Source of the DNA: Sambucus nigra
Lineage: Eukaryota; Streptophyta; Magnoliopsida; Dipsacales; Adoxaceae
Assembly (NCBI GenBank): GCA_949130495.1
Contig: OX422208.1
Location: forward strand, 395,334,561-395,398,560
Reading direction: 5' to 3'
Length of the DNA stretch: 64,000 nucleotides
Part shown: positions 48,788 to 59,999 of the stretch, piece by piece
Layout: every line of letters starts with the position of its first letter
Numbering within the stretch: position 1 is the stretch's first letter
Notes under the pieces: generated by a model
What the model was told of the DNA's origin: nothing
What the model saw: only the letters and a program-made list of their open reading frames with translations
The model's database searches: none
Made by a program: the position numbers and the translations under genes

Positions 48788-51700
48788 CCGTAGAAACTCA
48801 TCGTGCTATCAGGGGACTCCCTGTTTGAGCATAGGACTATAATTTGCATAATTCTATACTTAGGCTTAAAAACATGGCGTTAGTGGGTGAAAACTCAAAA
48901 TAGCACCCGAACGGCCCCTTGAATGGCACCAACACCTCGCACGGGACCAATATAACTCGTAAGAACTTACCGCACGATCATGTGACTCTTAATTTCAGAA
49001 TATGATGATATTTTGCAAATTTATAGACTTAGGCTTAAAAACATGCGTTAGTGGGTGAAAACCAAAAATAACCCCCGAACGGCCCCGTGGGATGCACCAG
49101 CACCTTCCACGAGACCAATGTAACTCATAGGAATTGACCGAGCAGCAACGGCACTCCCGGTTTGAGAATACGATGAGAATTTACATATTTCTATACTTAG
49201 TCTTAAAAACATGACGTTTGTGGGTGAAAACCCAAAACATCCCTCGAATGGCCCCGTGAGTGGCACCAACACCTCGCACGGGACCAATGTAATTCGTAAG
49301 AACTGACTGCGCTATCATGGGACTCCCGGCTTGAGAATACGATGATAATTTGCATAATTCTACACTTAGGCTTAAAAACATGGCGTTAGTGGGTGAAAAC
49401 TCAAAATAGCCCCCGAACGGCCCCGTGAGTGGCACCAACACCTCGCAGGGGGCAATATAATTCGTAAGAACTTATCGCACGATTACGAGACTCTCGGTTT
49501 GAGAATATGATGGTAATTTGAAAATATGAGGACTTAGGTTTAAAAACACGACATTAGCGAGTGAAAACCTGAAACAGCCCCGTGAGTGTCACCAACACCT
49601 CGCACGGGACCAATATAACTCGTTGGAACTGACCACGCTATCATGTGACTCCCAGTTTGCGAATACGATGATAATTTGCATATTTGTAGACTTAGGCTTA
49701 AAAATATGGCGTTAGTGGGTGAAATCTCGAAACAGCCCCTGAACGGCCCCGTGAGTGGCACTAACACCTCGCACGGGACTAATATAACTCGTAGGAACTG
49801 ACCGCTATATCACTGGACTCCTGGTTTGAGAATACGATGATTATTTTTAATAATTTTAGACTTAGTCTTAAAAATATGGCATTAGTGAGTGAAAACTCGA
49901 AACAGCCCCCGAACAGCCCCGAGTGGGGCACCAACAACTCGCAGGGGACCAATATAACTCGTAGAAACTGACCGCTCTATCATGGGACTCCCGGTTTGAG
50001 AATACGATGATAATTTAGATTATTCTAGACTTAGGCTTAAAAAGATGGCGTTAGTGAGTGAAAACTTGAAACAACCCCCGAAAAGCCCCGTTAGTGGCCC
50101 CAACACCTTGTACGGGACCAATATAATTCGTAAGAACTTATCGCGTGATCACGAGACACCCGGTTTGAGAATACGATGATAATTTTCTTATTTCTAGACT
50201 TAGGCTTAAAAACTTGGCATTAGCAGGTGAAAACTCGAAACAGACCCCGAACGTCCCTGTGAGTGGCACCAACCCCTCGCATGGGACCAATATAACTTGT
50301 AGGAATTGACCGCGCTATCGTGGGACTCGCAGTTTGAGAATATGATAATAAGTTGCATAATTCTAGAATTAGGCTTAAAAACATGGCGTTAGCGGGTTAA
50401 AACCCAAAACATCCCCTGAACGGCCCCATGAGTGCTACCAACACCTCGCACGGGACCAATATAACTCGTAGGAACTGATAGTGTGACCATGGGACTCTCG
50501 GTTTGAGAATACGATGATAATTTGCACAATTCTAGACTTAGGCTTAAAAACATGGCGTTAGTGGGTGAAAACTCGAAACAGCCCCCGAACGGCCCCGTGA
50601 GTGGCACCAACACCTCGCACGGGACCAATATGACTCGTCGAAACTGACCTTGCAATCACGGGACTCTTGATTTGAGAATATGATGATAATTGGCATAATT
50701 CTAGACTTAGGCTTAAAAACATGGCGTTAGCGGGTGAAACCTCAAAACAGCCCCCGAACGGCCCCGTGATTGGCACCAACACCTCACACATGATGAATAT
50801 AACTCGAAAGAACTTACAGCGCGATCACGGGACAATCGGTTAGATAATATGATGATAATTTGCATATTTCTAGACTTAAGAAAAAATGGCGTTAGTGGGT
50901 GAAAACCCGAAACATCCCTCGAATGGCCCCATGGGAGGCACCAACAGCTCCCACGGGACCAATGTAACTCATAGGAACTGATCGCGCAGCCCAGGACTCC
51001 CAGTTTTAGAATACGATGATAATTTGAAAATATGAGGACTTAGGCTTAAAAACATGGCGTTAGTGGGTGAAAACCCAAAACATCCCCTAATGGCGCCGTA
51101 TAACGCGTAGGAACTGAACGTACTATCACATGACTCCCCATTTGAGAATAAGATGATAATTTGCATAATTTTATATTTAGGCCTAAAAACATGACGTTAG
51201 TGGGTGAAAACTCGAAACAGCCCCCGAACGGCCCCATGATTAGCAACAACACCTCGCACGGGACCGCTATAACTCGTAGCAACTGATCGCGCTATCATGG
51301 AACTCCCGGTTTGAGACTATGACGATAATTTGAAAAATTCAATAATTAATCTTAAAAACATGGCGTTAGTGGGTGAAAACTCGAAACAGCCCCCGAACGG
51401 CCCCGTGAGCGGCACCAACACCTTGCACGGGACCAATATAATACGTAAGAACTTACCACGCGATCACGGGACTCTCGGTTTGAGAATATGACAATAATTT
51501 ACATATTTCTGGACTTAGGCTTAAAAACGTGGCGTTTGTGGGTGAAAACTTGAAAAAGCCCCCGAACGGCCCCGTGAGTGGCACCAGCTCCTCGTACGGG
51601 ACAAATATAACTCGTAAGAACTTGCCACACGATTACGGTACTCTCGGTTCGAGAATACGATAATAATTTTCATATTTCTAGACTTAATCAAAACTTGGCG

Positions 51701-53689
51701 TTAGTGGGTGAAAACCCAAAACAGCCCCCGAACGGCCCCGTGGGAGGCACCAATACCATCCATGGGACCAATGTAACTCGTAGGAACTGACCGCACAGCC
51801 ACGGGACTCCCGATTTGAGACTATGATGATAATTTATATATTTCAAGACTTCGGCTTAAAAACATGGAGTTTGTGGGTGAAAACTCGAAACATCCCCCGA
51901 ACGATCCCGTGAGTGGCACCAACGCCTCGCACGGGACCAATGTACTTTGTATGAACTAGCCGCGCTATCACGGGACTCCCGATTTGAGAATATGATGATA
52001 CTTTGCATAATTCTAGACTTTGGCTATAAAACATGGCGTTAGTGGGTGAAAACTCAAACCGGCACCCGAACGGGCCCTTAAGTGGCACCAACACCTCGCA
52101 TGGGACCAATATAACTCGTAAGAACTTACCTCACAATCATGGGACTCTCGGTTTGAGAATACGATGATAATTTTCATATTTCTAGACTTAGGCTTAAAAA
52201 CATGGCGTTAGTGGGTGAAAACCCAAAACAACCCCCGAACTGCCTCGCGGGAGGCACCAACACCTTCCACGGGACCAATGTAACTCGTAGGAATTGACCG
52301 TGCAGCCATGGGACTCCTGGTTTGAGAATACGATGATAACTTACATATATCTAAACTTACGCTTAAAAACATGGCGTTTGTGGGTGAAAACCCGAAACAT
52401 CCCTCGAACGACCCCGTGGGAGGCACCAACAGTTCCCACAGGACCAATGTCACTCATAGGAACTGACCACATAGCCACGGGACTCTCGATTTCAGAATAC
52501 GACGGTAATTTGGAAATATGAGGACTTACGCTTAAAAACATGGCATTAGCGGGTGAAAACCCAAAACAACACCCGAACGGCCCCATGAGTGGCACCAACA
52601 CCTCTCACGGGGCCGATATAACGCGTAAGAACTAACCACGCGATCATGGGAATCCCATTTTGAGAATATGATGATATTATTAATAATTCTATATTTAGTC
52701 TTAAAAACATGGCGTTAGTGGGAGAAAACTCGAAACAGCCCCCGAATGGCCCCGTGAGTGGTAACAACACCTCGCACGGGACCAATATAACTCGAATGAA
52801 CTGACCGCGCTATAATGGGACTCCCGGTTTGAGAATACGATGATAATTTGCAAAATTCAAGACTTAGGCTCAAAACATGGCGTTAGTGGGTGAAAACTCA
52901 AAACGTCACCCGAACGGCCCCTTAAGTGGCACCAACACCTCGCACGGAACCAATATAACTCGCAAGAACTTACCGCACTATCACGGGACTCCCGGTTCGA
53001 GAATACGACGATAATTTTCATATTTCTAAACTTAGGCTTAAAAACATGGCGTTAGTGGGTGAAAACCCGAAACAGCACCCGAATGGCCCCGGGGGAGGCA
53101 CCAATACCGTCCACGGGACAAATGTAACTCGTAGAAACTGGCTGCGCAGCCACGGGACTCTCGATTTGAGAATATGATGATAATTTTCATATTTATAGAC
53201 TTAGGCTTAAAAATATGGCGTTTCTGGGTGAAAACCCGAAACATCCCTCGAATGGCCCCGTGAGTGGCGCTAGCACCTCGCACGGGACCAATGTAATTCA
53301 TAGGAACTGACCGCGCTATCACGGGACTCCCGGTTTGAGAATACAATGATAATTTACCTAATTCTAGACTTAGGCTTAGAAACATGGAGTTAGTGGGTGA
53401 AAACTCGAAACAGCCCCTGAACGGCCCCGTGAGTGGCACAACCACCTCGCACGGGACCAATATAACTCGTAAGAACTAACCGCTCGATCACAGGACTCCC
53501 GATTTGAGAATACGATGATAATTTGCATAATTCTACACTTAGGCTTAAAAACATGGAGTTAGTGGGTGAAAACTCGAAACAATCCCCCGAACGGCCCCAT
53601 GAGTGGCACTAACACCTCGCACGGGGGCAATATAACTCGTAAGAACTTATCGCGCGATCACGAGAATCCCGGTTTGAGAATACGATGAT

Positions 53690-56600
53690 AATTTATATAT
53701 TTCTGGACTTAAGCAAAACATGGCGTTAGTGGGTGAAAACCCTAAATAACCCCCGAAAGGCCCCGTGGGAGGCACCAATAGTGCCCACGGGACCAATGTA
53801 ACTCGTAGGAACTGACCGCGCAGCCATAGGACACCCGGTTTGAGAATACGATGGTAATTTGAAAATATGAGGACTTACGCTTAAAAACTTGGCGTTAGCG
53901 GGTGAAAAGCAAAAACAACTCCCGAACGGCCCCGTGAGTGGCACCCACACCTCGCACGGGACCAATATAACTCGTACGAACTGATCGCTCTATCACGGGA
54001 CTCCGGATTTGAGGATACGATGATAATTTGCATAATTCTACATGGCGTTAGTGGGTAAAAACTAGAAACAGCCCCTGAACGGCCCCGTGAGTGGCACCAA
54101 CACCTCACACGTGACCAATAGAACTCGTAGGAACTTTTCACGCTATCACGAGACTCCTAGTTTGAGAATACAATGATAATTTGCATAATACTAGACTTAG
54201 GCTTAAAAACATGGTGTTAGTGGGTGAAACCTCAAAACAACACCCGAATGGCCCCGTGAGTGGCACCAACACCTCACACAGGACCAATATAACTCGTAAG
54301 AACTTACCATTACAATGATAATTTCCATATTTCTACACTTAAAAAAAACATGACATTTGGGGGTGAAAACCCGAAATAGCCTTCGACCGGTCCCGTGGGA
54401 GGCACCAACTGCTCCCAGGGGACCAATGTACTCGTAGGAACTAACTGTGCAGCCACGGGACTACCGGTTTTAGAATACGATGGTAATTTTGAAAATATTA
54501 GGACTTAGCCTTAAAAATATGGCGTTAGTGAGTGAAAACTCGAAATAGCCCCCGAATGGCCCCATGAGTGCCACCAACACCTCGCACGGGACAATAGGAC
54601 TCATAGGACCTGATCGCGCTATCACGGGAATCTCGGTTAGAGAATAGGATAATAATTTTCATAATCCTGGACATAGGCTTAAAAACATGGGGTTAGTGGG
54701 TGAGAACCCAAAACAGCCTCCGAACGGCCCCGTGAGTGGCACAAACACCTCGCACGGGACCAATATAACTCGTAGGAACTGGCCGCGCTATCATGGGACT
54801 CCCGATTTGAGAATACGATGATAATTTGCCTAATTCTGTACTTAGGCTTAAAAATATGGCTTTAGTGGTTGAAAACTCGAAACTGCCCCTGAACAACCCT
54901 GTGAGTGGCACCAACACCTCGCACGGGACCAATATAACTCATAGGATCTGACCATGTAGCCACGGGACTCCGGGTTTGAGAATATGACGATAATTTGTAT
55001 ATTTCTAGACATAAGCTTAGAAACATGGCGATTGTGGGTTAAAACCCGACATAGCCCCCGAACGGCTCCGTGAGTGGCACCAACACCTCACACGGGGCCA
55101 ATGTAATTCGTACGAACTTACCGCATGATCATGGGACCCTCGGTTTGAGAATACGATGATAATTTACATATATATAGACTTAATCAAAACATAGCGTTAG
55201 TGGGTGAAAACTTGAAACACCCCCGAACAGCCCCGTGGGACGTACCAACAGCTCCTATGGGACCAATATAACTCGTAGGAACTAATTGTGCAGCAACGGG
55301 ACTCCTGGTTTGAGAATACGATGGTAATTTGAAAATATGTGGACTTAGGCTTAAAAATATGGCGTTAGTGGGTGAAAACTGAAAACAGCCAGCGAACGGC
55401 CCGTGAGTGGCACCAACAACTCGCACGAGACCAATATGACCTGTAGAAACTGACTGCGCTATCACGGGACTCTCGGTTTGAGAATACGATGATAATTTGC
55501 ATAATTCTAGACTTAGTCTTAAAAACATGGCGTTAGTGGGTGAAAACTCGAAACAGCCCCCGAATGGCCCCGTGAGTGGCACCAACACCTCGCACGTGAC
55601 CAATATAACTCATAAGAACTTACCACGCAATCACGGGAATCCTTGTTTGAGAATACAACAATAATTGCATATTTATAGACTTAAACAAAACATGGCGTTA
55701 GTAGGTGAAAACCCAAAACATCCTCCGAGCGGCCCTGTGAGAGGCACCAACACCTTCCACGGGACCAATGTAACTCGTAAGAACTGACCGCACAGCCACG
55801 AGACTACGGGTTTGAAAATACGATGATAATTTGCATATTTCTAGACTTAGGCTTAAAAACATGGCGTTTGTGGATGAAAACCCGACAAAAACCCCGAACG
55901 GCCCCGTGAGTGGCACTAACACCTCGCACGGGGGAGATATAACTCGTAAGAACTTATCGCATGATCACGAAACTCCAACTTTGAGAATACGATGATAATT
56001 TGCATATTTCTGGACTTAAGCAAAACATGGCGTTAGTGGGTGAAAACCCTAAACAACCCTCGAAAGGCCCCTTGGGAGGCACCAATAGCTCCCACGGGAC
56101 CATTGTAACTCGTAGGAACTGACCGCGCAGCCACAGGACACCCGGTTTGAGAATACGATGTTAATTTGAAAATATTAGCACTTACGCTTAAAAACTTGGC
56201 ATTAGCGGGTGACAACTCAAAACAACCCCCGAACGACCCCGTGAGTGGCACCCACACCTCGCACAGGACCAATATAGCTCGTAGGAATTGACCGCGCTAT
56301 CACGGGACTCCGAATTTCAGAATACGACGATAATTTGCATAATTCTAGACTTTGGCTTAAAAACATGACGTTAGTGGGTAAAAACTCGAAACAACCCCCG
56401 AACGGCCCCGTGAGTGGCACCAACACCTCGCACGTGACCAATATAACTCGTAGGAACTTTCTGCGCTATCACGAGACTCCCAGTTTGAGAATAAAATGAT
56501 AATTAACATAATACTAGACTTAGGCTTAAAAACATGGCGTTAGTGGGTGAAAACTCAAAATAGCACCCGAACGGCCCCGTGAGTGGCACCAACACCTCGC

Positions 56601-57375
56601 ACATGACCAATATAACTCGTAAGAACTTACTGTTACAATGATAATTTCCATATTTCTAGACTTAAACAAAACATGGCATTTGTGGGTGAAAACCCGAAAT
56701 AACCCCCGACTGGTCCCATGGGAGGCACGAACAGCTCCCACGGGACCAATGTAACTCGTAGGAACTAACCGCGCAGCCACGGGATTCCCGATTTGAGAAT
56801 ACGATGGTAATTTTGAAAATATTAGGACTTAGGCTTAAAAATATGGCGTTAGTGGGTGAAAACTCGAAACAGCCCCCGAATGGCCCCGTGAGAGCCACCA
56901 ACACCTCGCACGGGACCAATATGACTAGTAGGAGCTGACCAAGCTATCACGAGAATCCCGGTTTGAGAATTGGATAATAATTTTCATAATTCCGGGCTTA
57001 GGCTTAAAAATATGGGGTTTGCGGGTGATAACCCAAAACAGCCTCCGAACGACCCCGTGAGTGGCACAAACACCTCGCATGGGACCAATATAACTCGTAG
57101 GAACTGGTCGCACTATCATGGGACTCCTGGTTTGAGAATACGACGATAATTTGCATAATTCTAGACTTAGGCTTAAAAACATGGCGTTAATGGATGAAAA
57201 CTCGAAACTGCCCCTGAACAGCCTTGTGAGTGGCACCAACACCTCGCACGGAACCAATATAACTCATAGGAACTGACCACGCAGCCACGAGACTCTGGGT
57301 TTGAGAATATGATGATAATTTACATATTTCTAGACTTAGGCTTAAAAACATGGCGATTGTGGGTTAATATTCGCA
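53690..57375. repeat. Duplicated block of about 2.3 kb at the right end of the array
   Basis: AAGCAAAACATGGCGTTAGT with a CCCTAAA variant at 53711 recurs at 56018 (offset 2307). CGATAAT-free short monomers ATTACAATGATAATTTCCAT near 54310 and 56633, and the GGCGATTGTGGGTTAA monomer near 55025 and 57350, share an offset of about 2325 bp. The satellite proper stops in the second GGCGATTGTGGGTTAA copy. Confidence 0.85.
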
Positions 57376-57544
57376 ATTTGTGATTTTTTTTATTATTTTG
57401 CCAATAATAAATATTTGTAACACCTCGTACGCGTCCAACGTTACACGTAGCAACCGACGGTGCACTCACGGGACCCCCAATTTTAGTATTGGACCAGAAA
57501 AAGACATTTCTTTAATTATAGTTAAATATCCTTGACCAGTTTTA

Positions 57545-58173
57545 TTTTTTTCGTCGCGCATAAAAATGGTCGCGGCCAATGTCCATGACCAATAACTGTG
57601 ACCAAAACTCGTCGCGACCAAAGTCCACGACCATTTTTTTCCTTGTTTTTCATCGCAGTGTTGGTCATGGACTTTGGCCGCGACCATTTTTGGTCACGGT
57701 TGGGGGTCACGGACTTGGGCCACGACCATTTTTTTTTCTTTTTTTTTGTCACGGTTATGGGTCGCGACCATAGTCCGCGACCAATTTGTCATGGTTGTGG
57801 GTCACAGACTTGGGCCGCGACCATTTTTTTTCCTTTTTTTTTGTCACGGTTGTGGGTCTTCACCAAAGTCCGCGACCAATTTGTCACGGTTGTGGGTCAC
57901 GAACTTGGGCGGCGACCATTTTTTTCATTTTTTTTTCACGGTTGTGGGTCGCGGACTTGGGACGTGACCAATTTGTCACGGTTGTGGGTTACAGACGAGG
58001 GTTGCGGCCCGTTATGGCATGGATCATGGCCCAAGTCTTCAACCATCTGCCGTGACCCCCTGCGGGTCACGACCATTTTTCGGTCGCGAACTTGGGCTGC
58101 GACCCATGAAATTGGTCACGCACGAAAGGGTCACAGCTCAAGTCCGTGACCCACAGTCTTGGTCAGGGATTTT
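57545..58173. repeat. CACTA right subterminal repeats
   Basis: Many copies of GGTCACGG/CCGTGACC-type motifs in both orientations. From about 57685 to 57990 they form a tandem array in which TTGTCACGGTTGTGGGTC and GGACTTGGGCCGCGACCA alternate with T-rich spacers. They correspond to the left subterminal repeats at 23957-24330. The apparent long + strand frame here (57598-58149) reflects the repeat and is not a gene. Confidence 0.88.
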
Positions 58174-58205
58174 GGGTATGAACAATCACCAGTTTTGGTG
58201 TAGTG
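58174..58205 (-). repeat. CACTA right terminal inverted repeat
   Basis: Ends TTTTGGTGTAGTG. Its reverse complement begins CACTACACCA and matches 23925-23956 at 24 of 32 positions by eye. Confidence 0.93.
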
Positions 58206-58208
58206 TGT
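58206..58208. repeat. CACTA target-site duplication TGT, right copy
   Basis: Exact repeat of 23922-23924. The chromovirus protease continues immediately after. Confidence 0.95.
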
Positions 58209-58565
58209 GACATGCGTAGACTCACCACTGGGTAGTGGGTCTTTTATTTTCTTTATATACCGGGGTGTAGGAGTAGAGATTGGTAGCTTGATTTTACCTG
58301 TAGACATGATAGTCTTAGAGATGCATGAGCACGATGTTATTATTGGCATGGATTAACTTACTGCGTACAGTGACATGATAGATTGTTTCGGTGGGAGTAT
58401 TATCTTTGCCATTCTGGGGAAGGATATGTTTTTGATGGTGATGCCTTGCCCAGAGGGAGTATCTTCCACCCATTTGTACTATATAGAGGACCATACCTCT
58501 ACGGAGATTGCGATTCCTTTAGATTCGATTCCAGTCATTTGTGAGTATTGCGATGTATTTTAGGA
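58209..58565 (+). pseudogene. Aspartic protease, C-terminal half (Tekay/Del-type)
   Basis: After the CACTA element the frame reads DSPLGSGSFIF, then VEIGSLILPVDMIVLEMHE, HDVIIGMD, a stop where Trp-Leu is normal, and LTAYSDMIDCFGG. This is the conserved DVILGMDWL...DC-K part of chromovirus protease and the start of the RT linker. It fits directly to the half at 23770-23924. Confidence 0.92.
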
Positions 58566-59930
58566 GATACCGGGCCTACCCCCCAGCCGAGAGATATATT
58601 TCTTCATAGACTTGAGGTCGGGCACTAAGCCGATAGCATGTGCACCGTATCATATGGCTCCAGTGGAGATGAGGGAGTTACGGGATCAGATAGGATGCTG
58701 TTAGGTCAGGGCTTAATTCATAGGAGCACCTCACCTTGGGGTTCTCCAGTGTTGTTTATAAAGAAGAGAGATGGTTCACTGAGGTTATGCGTTGATTATC
58801 GGGAGCTGAACAAGGTCACGATATAGAACAAATATTCTTTGCCTCAAATCGATGACCTGTTCGACCAACTGAGGGGAGCAACCTTCTTTTTGAAGATATA
58901 TTTGAGATCGGGATACCATCAGCTATGGATTAGGGAGCATGATGTGTCAAAGACTGCTTTCTTGATGAGATATGGGTCCTATGAGTTCAGAGTCATGCCG
59001 TTTGGGCTGACAAATGCTCCAGCCGTATTCATGGACTTGATGAACCGAGTGTTCATAGAGTTCTTGGATCAGTTTAACATTGTTTTCATAGATGACATCC
59101 TGACATATTCACATATTGAGGATGAGCATGCCGAGCACTTGAGGCAGGTTCTTCAGTATCTACGAGAGCATCAGTTGTATGCTAAGTATGAGAAGTGCGG
59201 ATTCTAGTTACGGGAGGTATAATTTTTGGGTCATGTTGTGTCAGAATTGGGAATATCGATTGACCCGGGCAAAGTGTCGGCGGTGAGGGAGTGGGGATAG
59301 CCCATGACATCGACGAAAGTGCATAGTTTATTGGGGTTATCCAGGTACTACAGGATATTCATTAGAGGCTTTTCGAAGATAGCGGGTCCGCTGACAAATC
59401 TGACTCGTAAGGGAATTCCGTATATTTGGGATGATACTTGTCGATTGGCTTTTGATGAGCTGAAAGATAAGTTGGCTTCGGCGCCAGTTCTTTCTGCGCC
59501 CAAGCAGGGAGTAGAGTATTTGGTGTACACTGATGCCTCTTTACGGGGACTCGAGGGAGTACTTCAGCAGAAGGAGAAGGCCATAGGTTTTGCCTCCCGC
59601 AAGCTAAAGCCTCACTAAAGGAATTACCCCACCCATGACCTAGAGCTAGTAGCGGTCATTTTTGTATTAAGGACTTAGAGACATTACTTGTTGGGGGAGA
59701 AGTTTCGCTTGTTCACAAACCACAAGTCACTGCAGTACTTGTTCACTTAGCGAGAGCTGAATATGCGTCAGCACAAATGGTTGGAGTTTGTGAAAGACTA
59801 CTAGTTTGAAATACAGTACCATCCGGGAAAGATTAACGTGGTTGCTGATGCATTAAGCCGTAGATCGGTGGGCGATGTAGCGGACATTCAGAAAGAGAAA
59901 TGAAAAGAGTTAGGTCACCAGGATGTGGTA
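58566..59930 (+). pseudogene. Reverse transcriptase and RNase H of the Tekay/Del-type element
   Basis: RT begins around GLPPSREIYFFIDL (58577), [14 protein letters not shown] and [20 protein letters not shown]. The dNTP-site region is [14 protein letters not shown], and the next conserved block is [20 protein letters not shown]. The catalytic FIDDIL motif has its Asp codons at 59091-59096 and is intact. RNase H starts with VYTDASLRG (about 59522) and includes the conserved HDLELVAVIF and VADALSRR (about 59835-59865). In-frame stops (58562, 58826, 59207, 59221, 59300, 59618 and others) make it inactive despite the intact active-site residues. It would copy element RNA into DNA. Confidence 0.93.
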
Positions 59931-59999
59931 GCCCGTTCCTTTGTATCTATCATGATAGTCACACCATAGATTGTTACAAGGGTTATACAGGCACAGTCA

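Larger units (their letters stand above)
47060..49730. repeat. Tandem duplication of a 1.33-kb satellite block
   Basis: 47060-48395 and 48396-49730 match in order at an offset of about 1333 bp. Marker TGATCACAGGACACCCGGTT starts at 47143 and 48476. Both copies contain the same 60-bp inversion and the same CACCAGCACCTTCCACGAGA variant. Similarity is high. Confidence 0.92.
27411..57500. repeat. Satellite array, about 169-bp monomer, about 175 copies
   Basis: A monomer can be taken from one ACATGGCGTTAGTGGGTGAA to the next. The spacing is 169 bp at many places (for example 48047 to 48216). Other conserved blocks are CCCCGAACGGCCCCGTGAG, GGCACCAACACCTCGCACGG, AATATAACTCGTAGGAACTG, CACGGGACTCCCGGTTTGAG and GATGATAATTTGCATA. 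All monomers are in the same orientation except a 60-bp inversion in two of them. Divergence between neighbours is visible but moderate. The first monomer (27411-27575) is separated from the main array by a minisatellite, and the last (57418-57500) is strongly diverged. The length is in the range of centromeric satellites, but the location inside a CACTA element argues against assuming centromere function. Confidence 0.96.
23925..58205. mobile_element. 34.3-kb CACTA (En/Spm-type) element carrying a giant satellite array
   Basis: Termini are CACTACACCA...TGGTGTAGTG with 32-bp imperfect inverted repeats (24 of 32 positions match by eye), a perfect TGT duplication, and subterminal short repeats in both orientations at both ends. 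The inside holds captured adenylate-kinase exon fragments (25335-25674), AT-rich non-coding DNA and about 30 kb of 169-bp satellite (27411-57500). I find no TNPD-like transposase or TNPA-like protein, so it would be non-autonomous. It lies within the chromovirus protease. CACTA elements commonly carry gene fragments and internal tandem repeats, but an array that makes up nearly nine-tenths of the element is unusual. Confidence 0.92.

Noticed and set aside
28500..57260. Dozens of - strand open frames of about 60-155 residues with the phrase VPCEVLVPLTGPFGGCFEFS
   Set aside because: They are the satellite monomer read on the - strand. The 169-bp period shifts frame by one each copy, so each frame ends after about 1.4 monomers. 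They look alike only because the DNA repeats. No start context or domain supports a gene.
27411..57500. CRISPR-like array
   Set aside because: The repeats are contiguous 169-bp monomers without unique spacers, in plant nuclear DNA with no cas genes.
27411..57500. Functional centromere
   Set aside because: Monomer length fits, but the array lies inside a CACTA element with defined termini and is only about 30 kb. There is no sequence evidence for CENH3 association.
57598..58149. A 183-residue + strand open frame with repeated DRDHFFFFF-like pieces, and its neighbours in other frames
   Set aside because: It is the translation of the CACTA subterminal tandem repeat. All frames give similar low-complexity repeats.
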